Below, one piece after another: positions 47,957 through 61,600 of a DNA stretch of 64,000 nucleotides. The translations under genes and the position numbers were made by a program. The notes below the pieces were generated by a model. The model saw nothing but the letters and a program-made list of their open reading frames with translations, had not been told where the DNA came from and searched no databases. The stretch lies in assembly GCA_038501785.1 (NCBI GenBank), contig JBAMJR010000195.1, forward strand, positions 1,979,001 through 2,043,000, given 5' to 3'. The stretch's first letter is position 1, and every line of letters begins with the position of its first letter. Origin of the DNA: Myoxocephalus aenaeus. Lineage: Eukaryota; Chordata; Actinopteri; Perciformes; Cottidae.

Positions 47957-48478
47957 CAGGCAAATTCACAAAGAATGGATTTTGGCGGCTGATAGCACCA
48001 TGCATCACTTGCAACCACTTGTCTCAAGGTTAAAATAAACAAAAGATATTGCGGTAATGATATTACAGCACAAAAACAGCCATACAGTTTTGCATCCGAG
48101 TGCAATTTGCCCCTTTTTTTTTTGCGACAAAGTATAAATGTTGCAAAAAATGAAATATTCACAGCAAGCTACAGGTCCTGACCGACGAGGTGCAGAAGTA
48201 TTTCACAAGACTCCAGGCGAGCAATTTAAATGTGACAGAGAGAAAATGTATTTTGGCGAGATTCCTCATAAATGTGCTTCAGTCACCACCAACTCTCTGA
48301 AGACAATAAGAATTTCACTGTAACGACGTGTAGATATAAACGCTGATCTTTGGGAATTGGGAGGGTTTTTTACAATGAAGCTCATTTGCATATGGAAAGG
48401 TTTTCCTGCATGCATATTGCCTCATTTAAATACGTGCAAAAAGTACAGGAGCACAATCCTTTTGTAAATTCGCCCCTC
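47957..48478. mobile_element. MITE-like element with GGGGCGAATTYACAAA-type ends
   Basis: The left end (CAGGCAAATTCACAAAGAA) and the complement of the right end (GAGGGGCGAATTTACAAAAG) match over about 20 bases with small gaps. The length is about 520 bases and there is no coding frame. Similar ends occur on vertebrate non-autonomous DNA transposons. Target duplication is not clear. Confidence 0.55.
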
Positions 48479-49691
48479 AATGTTTTAAAATCGGGTGCTC
48501 AGATTACTCCCACAATCATGTGACAACAATTATGTTGACATATAAATAGCAAGCAGTTTGACATGGCAGGGATATATGTTTGGTATACTATTTGTTTTAG
48601 ATATTTCCAAAACCTGGTAAAATATTTCAATATTTTTGGTGTATAGTTCAGCAGTGGATCAAAAAACAATTATTTGTTATTTGGGTCCGGATTAGGGTGC
48701 AGGTCATAGTTTTTTTTTATGAATTTATTAACATTGAAAGAGATGGCATTTTTCAACATTTTCCCTATTTTGTAATGAACTACTAATGAAAACAGGCAGA
48801 TGTATTGACGATTGTCTCACACAATGTTTATTTTGACGTCAATCTTCCTCCATCCACACCCACAGAGATTAAACATTTCTAAACATGTCGTCTAATTGAA
48901 AATATAATGATTTAATTGTGCAGACTTGTATGTTCCCTCTGAGAGCTTTCTAGTTTTTGCAATAAATTATTATGTCGAGCAGCGTAAGCCCCTTTTAATC
49001 TATAAAAAACAATGTTCCCCTTATGCAAGATGTCAAAATATAAGACAATCCACCGGACTGTTTATTAAAGTCTTGAGTTGAGAACAGAAGAAGTCAGTTG
49101 GATTACCAGCATGCTGAAACCTTCCTCAACCTCTTTGTAGTGCCACTGGGTTGTTGGGGAGTAATCCTGAGGTCTAGGTGAGCCAGTTTCTTTGAGGTCA
49201 GGTCCAATAAAACGGCTGAACTTGGTGTGTATTTGCAATAAAAGTGGAAAAATAAACTCACTCGTGTTTGAAGAATTTAAAAGGGAAAGTGAGTCCGTTG
49301 TAAAGCAGGTGTTATTGTTTTTGAGGTGAAGGTAATACCAAATATAATACAACACATTGTAGAAAAGTCTATATCTCAATGTAAATATTATCATTTCTGT
49401 CTCTGCCAAGCAACAGGATTTCATCATTCTTCACATGCATGTACTTCTGCAAAACCATTTCACAGATCTTATATTATCAACTTTATATAGAAGTAAAAAA
49501 AAAAATATATCATAGGTTTTGTATCACTCCTTTTATTTTTGTTAGTGTTAGCATCATGGATTTGTATTTTTATTTGAGTAAAGTACGCATTAAAAACATG
49601 CGTTCTCTATGGTGGGAAGTACAACAAGTTACAATGCAGTCTCTCTTCCATCATGTGTTAACGTTTTATGACGTGTGAAGACAAGCAGTCG

Positions 49692-49767
49692 CCATATACA
49701 TATGTTTTGTTGTTTTTAAATATGTATACAAATACACATTTAAAAACAACAAAACATATGTATATGG
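49692..49767. repeat. Perfect 30-bp inverted repeat with 16-base loop
   Basis: The left arm, 49692-49721, starts CCATATACATATG and ends TTTTTAAAT. The right arm, 49738-49767, is its exact reverse complement. The spacer is 16 bases. There is no mismatch over 30 pairs. Confidence 0.95.
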
Positions 49768-50667
49768 TTTTTCAATACAGTGATACCATTCAGTTTTGCG
49801 CATTAGTTGGCAAATGACCTTCAGCGTTCGAAATATGCATCATGATCCTCTTCTTCCTGTCTGGGTTGGATTCTGGGATATTTTATTATTAGTATTTTTC
49901 CAATCATAATGGCTGCGGGGATGGCGGTCACATAACTGAGATTCTTAAAATGTTTTCTATGAAGCATGACAGGAATGTGTCTGAATCCCCCCCCCCCCTC
50001 CCCAAACTGACCTGAAACAAACAAAGAAGAAAACCCACCCCATTGTTCCTTCTCAACAAAGTTAAACGCAAGAAGCCACTGAAACATAGCCTGATAATCA
50101 GACCATTACATTTCATCTCACCATTTGAGTCACCGACATGATCGACGATGTCGCCAGCGAGTCAGTGGTCTGAAACAAAGCTAACGGAAACCATTGTATG
50201 GGAGATGAGAACCAGTATTTGGATGTAAAACTAGATATTGTCACAGATTTTGGTTGTCATGATAATCTTAAATGTAAGTATCTCACTGATCTGTGGTATT
50301 CTGACTGAAACTGAATTATGATGTTGCTTAAACTATTTTTCCTCTGGTCATAAAGGCTGCATTACAGTTCAGGGAATTGGATGAATGTCTTTGTTTCAAG
50401 AAGTTTATGAAAACACTGAATCAGTGTTGAGCTACTGATGAAAAATGCAGATGCCTCTTGATTTTTTTTAATACAGCTTGCTCTGCGGCTGAGTCTGGCT
50501 GCGTCATTATGCAGGTCAGTGTGTAACGAGGGTTCCAGGACTGTGATTGGTTGACGTGTCGGAGCTGACGAGAGACACTGCAGACCGACGTCCCTCTGCC
50601 CGCTGTCTGTATCCATCCCTCCTGGCAGCCGCACAGCTATAGTTCCTGGCTCGCTACGTAATGTACG

Positions 50668-50669
<2 letters not shown>

Positions 50670-50750
<81 letters not shown>

Positions 50751-50765
50751 TGTGTCTGTGTCTGT
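50670..50765. repeat. (GT)n microsatellite, first of a pair
   Basis: GT run with single TATG and TGTC interruptions, directly after CTACGTA-ATG-TACGTAG, a 7-bp inverted repeat. Confidence 0.95.
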
Positions 50766-50889
50766 TTGCACCTGTTTGCACGGGAAAGGCTGACGGGCAG
50801 CACATTGTAGTCTTGGGTGGATCTGTGGATTTTACACCCTCGCCACTGCACAAGACTACGACAAAGAGATATATGTTTGATAGTTCCCA

Positions 50890-50891
<2 letters not shown>

Positions 50892-50987
<96 letters not shown>
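50892..50987. repeat. (GT)n microsatellite, second of a pair
   Basis: About 48 uninterrupted GT units, 126 bases after the first array. Confidence 0.95.
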
Positions 50988-50988
<1 letters not shown>

Positions 50989-53900
50989 TCGAGGAAATGA
51001 TTCAGGCAGATGGAAATGTGGTTGAATGACCAGTCTGTTTCATGTGTTCACCACAAGTGAAAGTGCAACTGAGTCACCAGACAAACAGACAATAATACAG
51101 GGAACCACAACTACACACCCTACACTGCCTTAAACACGCACACACTTGAGCTACATGATTGCACAAATTGAGGATTTTTGCTTGCTCATAATGGCTTTCC
51201 ACTATTCTGATTCATATGTCTCAAGTGGTATTGGAAAGACGCACCCAATGACGTTGTCAGATGTATTTGTTGTTTTGGTTTGATACAAGGTTTATACAAA
51301 TATTTCTTATTATCTCAATATAAACCACCAAATTGTTATTCATTTGTTGTATTGGGGTCAATCTGGGGTGGAGAGAGAGGTATGTTATTAATTTTCTCGG
51401 AAAAGAGCCTTTCAGAAGCTTAAGAGAATTTTCTTTTGTATTTTAGTAAAAACAAGACTATACAACTGCTTTGTAACATTTTAGCAGCAATAAGGGAAGG
51501 TTTGTACTTGTAGTTATTTAACATTTATCCATGTTTCCTAATACATGGTGCTAGTACTACTTACTTATTCTGTGACTGTTTTTGTGGTTATAATTATTAT
51601 TGGTTTAACATTGTGTTATGATTTCAGTGATGACGTTGCAGCATCCTGTAGAGGCCGGCCATGTGTCTCGTCCTCATTACATAATTGATAGAAACAAGAG
51701 CGTTTATCCGTTAAAGCTTACAGACACATGCTGAAACTGGGTGGAATACGGTGCAAACTTGTCCTTGGCGAGTTATTTTTCACATTTGTAGTCTTCAGTA
51801 TATCTTCAGTAGTGGCAGTCTTTCATTTTTATTTATTTTTTACAGTCCAAACACTTCCACAGAATGACTTTCACAAACTGCAGACTCAGCAGTTTGTGTT
51901 CTTGTGGAAGATTGGAGTCTGCTTTGAACTAAACCAAATTGCCCCTTAGCTTTGTTAAACCAATTATAAATCAAATCAAATCTCCTCATCCAATGTTTGT
52001 AAACATTACAAAAGCAAATTAACCAATGAATTGCATTAAGACAGATTTAGAACTCCATAATGTCCCCATACACCAAAGAATACGGTCAACCAGAGGAGAA
52101 AAATCAACGACTTGCCACAAACCGCAATGAGAAACGACGAAGGAGATTCTGGCTGATGGCCTGTGGTCATGGCCTGTCTGGAGGTGCTGGAGCAGCAATC
52201 TGAGACCAAATGTACCCTGTTTAAATGATGTCAACGCTTGATAAGCCTCTTCTCGGCTTCACCTTGATAATGGGTATAGATTCAGGGGGAAATTACCTTT
52301 ACTGCACCTTAATAAGAAGAGAAGAGAAGCTCAGACATTTCTTAATTTTTAGAAATATATACCAAAAAGGAAACGCTATTAATCATTAAATAAACAATGC
52401 CAGTCAGGGATGATTCCGAAGCTGCCACGGATATTTATCATGATGCAGGTGGCTCAGTCACATCTTGAGCAGTTCAGCTTTCAGTCAGTGAGCTGTTGTT
52501 GCCTGAGAAAGGCTTTCAAAAGTGAATTGCCTCTTGTTTGTTGTACCAGAATCTCATTCTTACGGACTCATTTACTGCCGTCTCATAGATTCGGAGCAAC
52601 GGCTGTCCTATTCCACTTCTACAGCAGACATGTGTAACAGTCTGGTAATGTCCGTGTAATGTTTGGCATTTTCCAAACCAGAGTGCTCCGCTGGTTGTTT
52701 ATTAAAATAACTCGGTGACGCAGCTTCCAAAATGTAAAAGAGTAACTTGTTGGAGGTGAAAGGCGCTACCGCAGACTGTCGGCGCGACAAGGAAGCAGTG
52801 TCTGTGACATCACCCACACGTTTCTGAAAGGGAGGCCTTTTCGAGCCTGGATTTGGGTTTGCCAATCCAAATGTGGGCAGAGGGGCGGCAGCCCGCTGTG
52901 ACGAGTAAAAGTAAACTCCCACGACTGGCTGTGAGAGGCTGCGAGGTCTGCCATTCAAGTCTCTCTCAAACACTGCCCTGGTTAGGTTCGCTTTTGGTCC
53001 CTGATAATCATCTGACTCTTTTATTTCTGACTTTCCTAGACTGGATAATGTCTAATAGGATAATTGACTATATTCCTAATACATGTGGAGAGAGTTCCTG
53101 TTCTCCTGTTGGTGGGATGTTTTTGATTAATTTAACCTCTGTTCTTCTCCTGCATGAACAAACAAACAGGTATCGGCTGCATACATATAGCCGATACCAA
53201 TCCAGCGAAAACTAATTCCTCCTCAATACTATTTATTATGTTACATTTGATGGAAACTATTCGTGACTTTTTAAAGGAAGTCTGAGTTTTCTTGGTGCAG
53301 CATTATGTGACGTTGCAGCTTCCTTGTGTGTTTCGTATTGGTTTAATTGTGTTCGGGCTCTTTACCTGTGACCCTCATTTGTGTCCCTCTCGTTTACTTT
53401 TATCATTTTCACAGTGTGATTCAATGCAATCCCATAATAATATAATGCAACATCCTAATTGCAACTACAATGGATAATGACTGTGTAGTATGTCGTTATT
53501 TTGTTGTCTTTGTTTCGTTTTTTTATGTTCATTATAGTTGCCCAAATTGCCCTTAATCGTTTGCGGTTCAGTTGCAGAAGCTCTCTGGTTGATTCACTGA
53601 GACGTATATGCAAATCTAGTTGTGGCACAAATATGCCCTGTAAAATAGTGCATGAACACACCAATCCAGATTCAATCACAGTTGAAGCATACTTTGCACA
53701 CAGATGGAATGGCCTCTCCTTCACATGCTTGGCTTGTTGGCTGCTCCGCCTGCTGAGGTCCTGCAGCCACAATCACAGCCAACTGGAGCAAACTGCACTG
53801 TCTTTTGAATGACCTGCACCTGTAAAAAAAAAAAAAAAGAAGAAAGTTCTTCATCTTGTGCATCAGTAACCAATATAGCTGACAAAACGGTCACAAAGTT

Positions 53901-56900
53901 TTGCTGAATTTGATATATTACCTTCTTATTTATATTATCTTACCTGTACTTACATTACAGTATCAAATTCAACTTGGCAGAATCACATTTGATTATTTTT
54001 ATATGGGTTTCCACAAAACGTTTTTATCATTCTGCACTGCACAGCACAGTAATATTTCCATTTAAAAACAGAGTCTATTGTAATGCTTCTGTAGACTCTC
54101 CCTTGTCAGCTGAAGTCTATCTATTAGGCCAGCCTCTCTGTAAAGCTGGCTTGTGTCTTGCGGCCAAGCACACCATTAACTGGGGAATTAGAAACCCTGA
54201 GAAGTTGTTAATCACCACAGTCATTCACATTCCTCATAGTTTCTACTCTGCTCAGGACCTCGGTGAGCCGGGGATGGGGCATGGTCTGGGGAGAGCTGGG
54301 CCAATGCTATTGGACCCAATGGTCTTTAATTAGAGGGAGAGCTTGGCAGGGACTGATGGAGGAGAAAGGCTCTCAGGATGTGAGTCCAGGGTGAGAGGGT
54401 TCACACACAAAACACTGGCTTTTCATCACCGCATGACTCACTCAGTTTGTGTGCAAAGTGCGGTGTATGTGTGGATGTGTGTGCGTGTGTGCAAGGCAGA
54501 GAAAGTGAGAAAATGCGTGTGCGTGCGTTCGTACTGTATGCTTGTGTGTGTGCGTGCACATGGCGGCGCGTGCGTGTGTTTCTTACCTCACTGCTCAGGC
54601 ATTCCAGTAGAGAAAGTGGTGTGAAGAGAAAGAGCGGCTCTCACAGTGTGGGTATTCATGGATCTGGCCCCCGTGGGCCGGTCCGGGCTCCAGTGTTCAC
54701 AGACAAAGCCTCTCCAGCAGGACCCAGACACACTCAAACAGAAAGGGGAGCAACAGAAGGAGAGGAACGCAGGAGAGGGGGAGACAAGGTAACAAGGGGA
54801 GAGAAAATGGAGAAGGGGCGGGAGAGGGCAATGGGAGAAGGTCAGGGTGGCAGCTCCCATTCAGCCAAGATTGCAGGTGTGATGGGCTGTCATCTAAATC
54901 TGGACCCACCCAAACCTGCTCTGTTTCGATTCATTTTTTTGTTGTAAAAAACACAAACTGAAATCATATTAAGGTCATTTAGCTAGATCTTGTCTTTCCA
55001 AATATTACGACACAAATCCCAGACTCATGGGTTATGATCTGGTGGTTATAACAGAGGTGCTTTATAGTGCCTCTCATCTGTAACTTTACTTTGTCTAAGT
55101 TGTCACACGGAGAGACACTTGCACTCCCCGCACTCGCCACCATCCTTATTTAATTTTGTATGTTTGCTGCTGGCGGAGTCCATCCAAGTCTCCTCCTAGG
55201 GAACAGGCTCCTCCCTCTCTTTTTACATCAACCAATCTTGTCTCTCTCTTCCAGCGCTCTTTACTCCCTCCAGCATTAAGCCAGCAGCTTGAGCTCCGAG
55301 GATTCCATGAGAGTTTCTTCCACTTGGCCGTCCTGTCACTGTTCCCCCTGCATGGCCCCTTCCCTAGATTGGGTAGCCTGGTTCACGGTGTCCTTAAACA
55401 ACCCGTGTGTATGTACAGGAAAGGGGCCCCAAAATGGGGAGGCCCTTTTCTAACCCTTAGTTTTTAGAGGGACAGATTCGCACTGGAAAAAACATTCAAA
55501 TATTCAAGATTAGCATCATGTTATGTTATTATTTGGGCTATATTGACAGACAGCTTTGGTGATTTGGCAATATTTATAGTAATCTCCTCTTTCACTTTCA
55601 CATGTGCCTTTAAACACAAACAGTCAGCTCAGCAGGTTATTAAATTCCCTCGTGTTCCAATAACAGCGCCAGCTCAATAAAGAGACCAGTTTCTGTCGAA
55701 TCAGTACATCAAGTAAATCAGAGTCTGCTGATATTGTCATTCATTAATAATGGAGTATTTTTTTTGCTGAATTTCAGAATGTTTTTAGAGTAGAGAATTC
55801 TGAAATATTTTCACTAATTCAAAACCATCTGTGAAACTTTGTAAAAATCATCTGGTTGAACATGAAACATTTTCAAAAAAATATTTTTGTTCAGCCCCAG
55901 TTTTTCATGGGACAGGTACACTGGAGAGTTTTGTACTTTTTAAAAAGTTTGGCAGATTAATGGATTTTTTTTATTTAAATTGTGTGCAGAAACAATACAA
56001 ATTAACAGAGGAAATAATGGATTACAGTTTTCTATTATTATTTATAATTAATATATCAAAGCACTTTTAATCTGGACACATTTCTCAGCTACAGTATCTT
56101 AACTACTCTATGAATATGTGCTCCCTTATGGGACACCTGTCTGTGTTTTGGCTGGTGGATGGATGCATGCTGGGATGGCAGGCACCTGCTAGGATGAATT
56201 TGATGGCCTGATGCGGACAGATTATGTCCCTTTTAAAGTTAAACTACTGATCGGAGTTGTGAAACGCATTCCCAGTTTTATGTTTGAAGGCCATGTTAAG
56301 AAGTTGTGTAAACGTATTATACACTGTAGATTTCATGTGGCTTTAGAATATGTGTGAATGTTTGCTGTGAAAGTAGAGAATAATGTGGATGCTTGTCGTA
56401 AGACTTCTTAGTTCAAATAAGTGGAGGCACACGTGGTGCAGAGTGGTCCAAAAAAAGAAAATACATATGTTTATTTGGCTGATATGGCCATATTTAATAA
56501 CAGTGAGGACCTGTGTTCACATTGCTTGTGAGGAAAAAGTCCTGACACTTAAATTATACATCCATCTTTCCATCGTTCCTCAAGGCTGAATTTCAAATTA
56601 AGTGTATGAGTCGTGAATTTACTAAAATGGAGGGAAGAGTACCTTTTGATTTGGTTTGATTGGCAGATATGTTGGGTTGCACTCCAAGTCTTGCTTTGAA
56701 TAGATTTAACCTACGTTTTGGTTACTAATGCATGGTTGGCAGAATAGCTATTTAAAAAGGTTCAGTCGGGACAAAATGACCTCGCTCGGTATTTTATACT
56801 CTGTTAAATTGTGTTTATAGTTGTATGTATGCCATGAGATGGGTTAGCCTATTTAAATGACCTTCATGTCACCTTCAAAGTTGTGCTTCATTGACTTGAT

Positions 56901-57360
56901 ACATATGTAAAGGAAGACCGTACATGTTGTGTCTTCAGTCTTAACATATCTCAGTCTTTAATATAAGGATTTAATATAATTCTATAATAGAGTTTATGTA
57001 GACTTTATCACTAAACTATGGTGGAGAACCAAACTGTGAGCCTTGGGTTGTACGGTATATAAACTCCTATATTGAGCAGTACAGTAGTAGAAGCTGTGGT
57101 GTGAATGAGAAAATGCTGAGTTGGCTATGAGTTTGTGTCAGTAGTGTAAGACACTGCATAGCTGTACCCATATTTAGAGATTCATTGTATAATTACAGGA
57201 ATATTTCAAACCGCAAACCACTTATCCGTCATTGTTGGACTGCAGATGCACCATTGCAAGTCATGGTCCGCCTTTTACGCTATTAACTGTATCATGAATG
57301 AATCTCCATTATATATGCGGATATCGGAGGCACAGTAGACACACTGTCATATGGCTTTAT

Positions 57361-57606
57361 GATCCCTTTGACTCCTGGTCCCCTCAAACCCCTGGTGACC
57401 AAGAGGCCACGACCCCGGCATCTGCCAGCAGTGGCAGAAGGAGAGGCAAGCAGCGACGGTCTGAGTCACACCTCCAGCAGCCAGATGCTGTGTAAGATGA
57501 AGTCTCCGCAGTGAGCCCGCCCCAACACTCACCGCCACTGCCTGAGTCTCACAGGGCAAGATGAGTCATATGACATCGATCCTGACTTCTTCAGCTCCAA
57601 GCGACC
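57361..57606 (+). pseudogene. Coding-like block of unknown origin with a broken frame
   Basis: GC-rich against its surroundings. One frame reads DPFDSWSPQTPGDQE and TTPASASSGRRRGKQRRSES and then stops at 57493. A second frame runs across the block, is interrupted by TGA at 57511, and continues as GQDESYDIDPDFFSSKRPKM up to a GTTAGA donor-like site. The composition is protein-like, with basic and Ser-rich nuclear-type stretches, but I cannot name a family. It could be one or two exons, a decayed pseudogene, or a conserved non-coding element. Confidence 0.25.
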
Positions 57607-58037
57607 CAAAATGGTTAGAGGATCACCCTGTGCACTCTGGTCTAAAACTGCTCTGAAATGTGTGCCTGAGTCTTAAGCCAAACTTGTATTATTTTTTGCT
57701 CAATTTAGTATTATGAGGGAGGCCATTTAAAACTCAGTAACAACAGTACGTGGCACCAATGTCAAAATTCAAACAAAGAGCTGAGAGGTACTTCAGGGGA
57801 ACATGGCCTGTCCTCTCAACTCACCATTGGCCTTTTGATTCATTGAGATTTTGTGAAAAAAAAGTATTGCCGTTCATCAATTTGTAATTGATACTGTTGC
57901 AGTGTCACAGGTGGAAGTAGTTGGCCAAAATAAGCATTGCACTCATACTTAACATTAAATGATGGAAGTGTTACAGTAAAACCTATATCCAGGCTTTAAA
58001 GCATCCCTTCAGAAATCGATTGGTGACTTCACAGGCG

Positions 58038-58038
<1 letters not shown>

Positions 58039-58094
<56 letters not shown>
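58039..58094. repeat. (TA)n microsatellite
   Basis: About 28 uninterrupted TA units. Confidence 0.95.
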
Positions 58095-58096
<2 letters not shown>

Positions 58097-61000
58097 TGTT
58101 TTCTGGTAATTGAATATATAACTAATCTTTTTGAAAGATATTATTTTTGCATACTCCTGTGTGAATTGAATACTTGACAAACAGTTTCAAGTGAAATAAT
58201 ATAGAAAAGTATTTCCAGCTACACACTGATGCATGTACACACATGCAGAGTTATCATATTATTATGATTTAACTACACTGGTGTATTTCCAGAAGCAGAA
58301 TGCTTATCAATTCAGATTTTCTGAGAAATTTGGATTTAGTATATGCGTTGTTATTATCAATTTACAATTTAGATTACATAATTGTGAATCATGAAATGAT
58401 GGTTTCATTACAATGTGATGCCATTAAAAAGAACAATGATCACACCAGCCCTAGGTCCTACATTATGTCTTAATGCATATTTTAATGAGTTAACATATTT
58501 TTCTTTTCTTATATATGTCTACAGCAATTAAGTAAAACAAGTTTATTTACCTTTTATTTTTGTATTATTTTGTACTTTTTCTCATATTTTGTTAAGTTAT
58601 GACAACATAGTATCATATTTTGTGGTGTCAGTGGAGCCCATTTCTACTCATTCACAACTCACGTCTTTAACCTTGAAAAACACGTTCATCTACATCCACT
58701 AGCATTGAGATGATTTTTAAGAAAAAAATAATTTATGATTAAATTATTCATCTGAATAGGATCCATATTTTATTTCCAGATTCCTGTATTTAGTATAAAA
58801 GTGACAATTAGCGTAGATATGATTATTGTTGGAATGCTTTGCTTGGTTTGTTGCTCATCTTTACCGTTTACTATAATTTTAGTGTTGTATGTTTATTGAC
58901 TTGCAACCTGTATGGGGGGCTAGGGTATTAAAAGTGTAAATATAGTGTATATTTGTAATCTTGAACAAAGCTCTCCATGCACTAATTATTTGATTAAGTA
59001 TTTGTTTGTGCTCTAAATGTGTGCAGCAGTGCGTGCATGAGAGCTAAGTTTGATGCACGTAAGTGAAGCTGTTTGCCTCGTTCCTTCCTGTGTGTTCTAA
59101 AATCTCCTTTGCTGCAGACAGTCTGGGGTGCAGAGATGGTGGAGGCTGTGGGCTGTGGGCTGTGGGGGAGGTAGGCAGCGGACATGGCGGCAGGCCAGAA
59201 TCAATTGGCAGTGTAATGAGATGGCCCGGTGCCAGGTAACCATGGAGCTACCCTCTCTGCCTGTCTACCAGTGCAGAGTTCAAAATTAAACTGAATGAAT
59301 GGGGTAAGGGAGGGAGGGGAAGGAGGGCAGGGAAATAAGGGTCTGAAATGGCAGGAGTGGAGGGTGAGAGAAAGAAAGAAATGGCAAGAGAGGAGGGTGG
59401 CTGATGAGGCACCGTGGGCTATTTCAAAGCACTGCTGTACAATTTAACTTGAGCCCTTATTTCAGAGAAGGAAGATGGAGGGGGTAAACTCACGATCCTC
59501 CCACAGATTTGGAGCTGTGAAATATCTGGAAATACAGTTTCCATCCATCTGCATTTTGCCACTGTGCACTGGCAGCATTTGAGTAAAGAACAAGTGAGTG
59601 CTCTTCACAAAGGAAGAGAAGAAAAGAAAAGAAAAGTGACCTCCCTGAGTTTTCTTCCTTGATGTACAAGTTGAGCTGCCTTTTTTGCAAGTCTCATGGC
59701 ATTAGTCGGTTTAATTTGCCTGTAAATCTCATTTCTTCATCCCCTCCTCGACCCACACTCCTTCCTCCTGTCATGGAAGACGTGTTAATATTGAACATTT
59801 GGCTGCATTCTTAAAGTGATTAGTACAAGCCAGTGGATCCTGCTGATGAATAGAAATTAAGTAATTAATACAGTAATTAGATCATTTTCTCCTTCTTACA
59901 GCCTTACCCCTGCTATGTCATTGTGCTCGCTCCTTTCTCAACTCTTTCCATAAAGAATGCTAGAAGCAGTGTGCCACCCATAATGGATAGTTTTACTTTG
60001 TACTTTGTCTCAGTCTGATGGATACAATTTACTGGTATGTTGTCAAACACTGCAGTTCAGTCAAACCATGATTTGTAATACTTAAAAAGTTCAATCAATA
60101 CTTTATATTAATAGGCATGTTGAGAGAGAAAGTATAACATTTCAAAAGTTAGAACAACTTTGTTATTTCTATACACCATTAATTTGCATTAATTTAAGTG
60201 TGTCAAGAGTAAAACCTAGGTTAACTTAAATGTTTATTTAGATGGTTTTATTTGGATTAATAGATGACGATAATGTAACTAAAAGTTGATAATAGTGGCT
60301 CTTGGTTCTTTTGTCAACTTATAATCAGCAATCAAATCTAACATTATGGAGTAAAATTAAACATAAAGATATTTTGCTCAAAATTCAATAAAAGCATTTC
60401 TTTTTTTTAAAGCTAGCCTCTACTAATCAAAAGCTTTGTCAGGTAAGCGGAGCATGCTCAGGATAAAGTTGTATCGACAATGGCAGCAAAGATTCAGTTG
60501 TTTTCTGACTCAAAGCCAGCTCCTCCACTGTCTTTAGAAACTGGTCCAACCTGGTTGAAACAGGGCAGAGCCGGCCACACATCACAGGCCGGCCAGACCC
60601 AGCTGAACCAAGCCATCCGTTTGTTTTGTGCAGTTTTTACTGCAATGGTGAAAGTAAATGTTAGGCATGGCTGAACATACAGGTTATATACTGTGCGTGT
60701 GTTGTTTGAAGAAGGGTTGGAGTGCTGCTTATCCTGATGTGACCTTTGCTTTGACCGAGGAGGCCGTCTTGGGTTTTCTATTTCGTGGCATTTAGAGGGA
60801 GGGCGAGCGTGATATACTAGTCTGTCTGTACAGTGAAAAGTATGTTCAGCAGTGGGCCTCATGGCCTGTGAAAAATGGTCAGGCACTCCCTGCTGAAATG
60901 GCCCAGACTTTGAGAGTTTTGAGTGCACGTTGAGAGGGAGACGAGACAGTGGGCCAAGATGTCTGTGGTGTGGATTAATGGGGAGGACTGGAGAAAGGGT

Positions 61001-61497
61001 GCCGCAGTTGTGCGTGAGCAGAATATTCAATGGGGGAAGTGAGAGGAGGGAACAGTGAGGGACAAGCAACTGCAGGAGATTGGTGAGATGAAAGGGGGGG
61101 GGGGAAAGATAAAAAATGGATTGAATCATCAAGAAGCAAAGATGTACGAGCGAGAAGGAGAATGTACAGTAATACATACGGCTTCTGTCTCGTGTCTGCA
61201 CACGGCTGCTCTCTTGTCTCATTGCAGTAGTACAGTGTGGGCTTTAAACATTCATTCTGTTGCACTGGGCTGAACATGGGGCGACAATCTACACAAAGGC
61301 CTTCACAGACAGCTGAAATACACACCAGTCACGTTCAATGATTAGATATCTCTAAATACGACCCATGTGGGGAAATATATACCAGGGAGAGAATGAACAA
61401 AGCAAGTCCATGCTTTTGGGAGTACACGCTGAGATGAATCAAGTATGCAGCATCTTTGGTTACATTTATAAATAAATATTCTTACTTTAAGTCCTTG

Positions 61498-61600
61498 GCA
61501 TGGGCCGATATGAAAATAATTGTGATTCACGATATTATCAGATGATCATCAAAATATGCTTAAAACTCTTAAAATGATGCTAAAACATACTGGAATCACT
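61498..61600. mobile_element. Possible repeat remnant with GGGCCGATAT-type start
   Basis: GGCATGGGCCGATATGAAAA followed by TTGTGATTCACGATATTATC resembles the start of fish elements with GGGCCGGTAT / CACGGTATT words. The far end is not identified. Confidence 0.3.

Larger units (their letters stand above)
48479..57360. other. Gene-poor region with hairpin and two GT arrays
   Basis: No named gene. It contains the perfect inverted repeat at 49692-49767 and the two GT arrays near 50.7-51.0 kb. A purine-rich segment at 54340-54900 has low-complexity open frames, and a pyrimidine-rich segment lies near 55.2 kb. The block at 54090-54250 could be a conserved element, but this cannot be shown from one sequence. 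Confidence 0.45.

Noticed and set aside
54447..54947. 166-codon + strand frame
   Set aside because: Cys/Val-rich start from GTGTGC repeats and a Glu/Arg/Gly-rich end from purine-rich DNA; low-complexity with no recognisable domain.
59136..59172. GCTGTGG tandem run as a possible G-quadruplex
   Set aside because: Only three runs of three or more G are close enough; a stable four-run quadruplex is not supported.
60494..61222. 242-codon minus-strand open frame, the longest outside genes and repeats
   Set aside because: The + strand is purine-rich here, so the complementary strand has few stop codons by composition. The peptide is Pro/Leu/Ser/His-rich with no domain, and nothing links it to splice sites or a known family.
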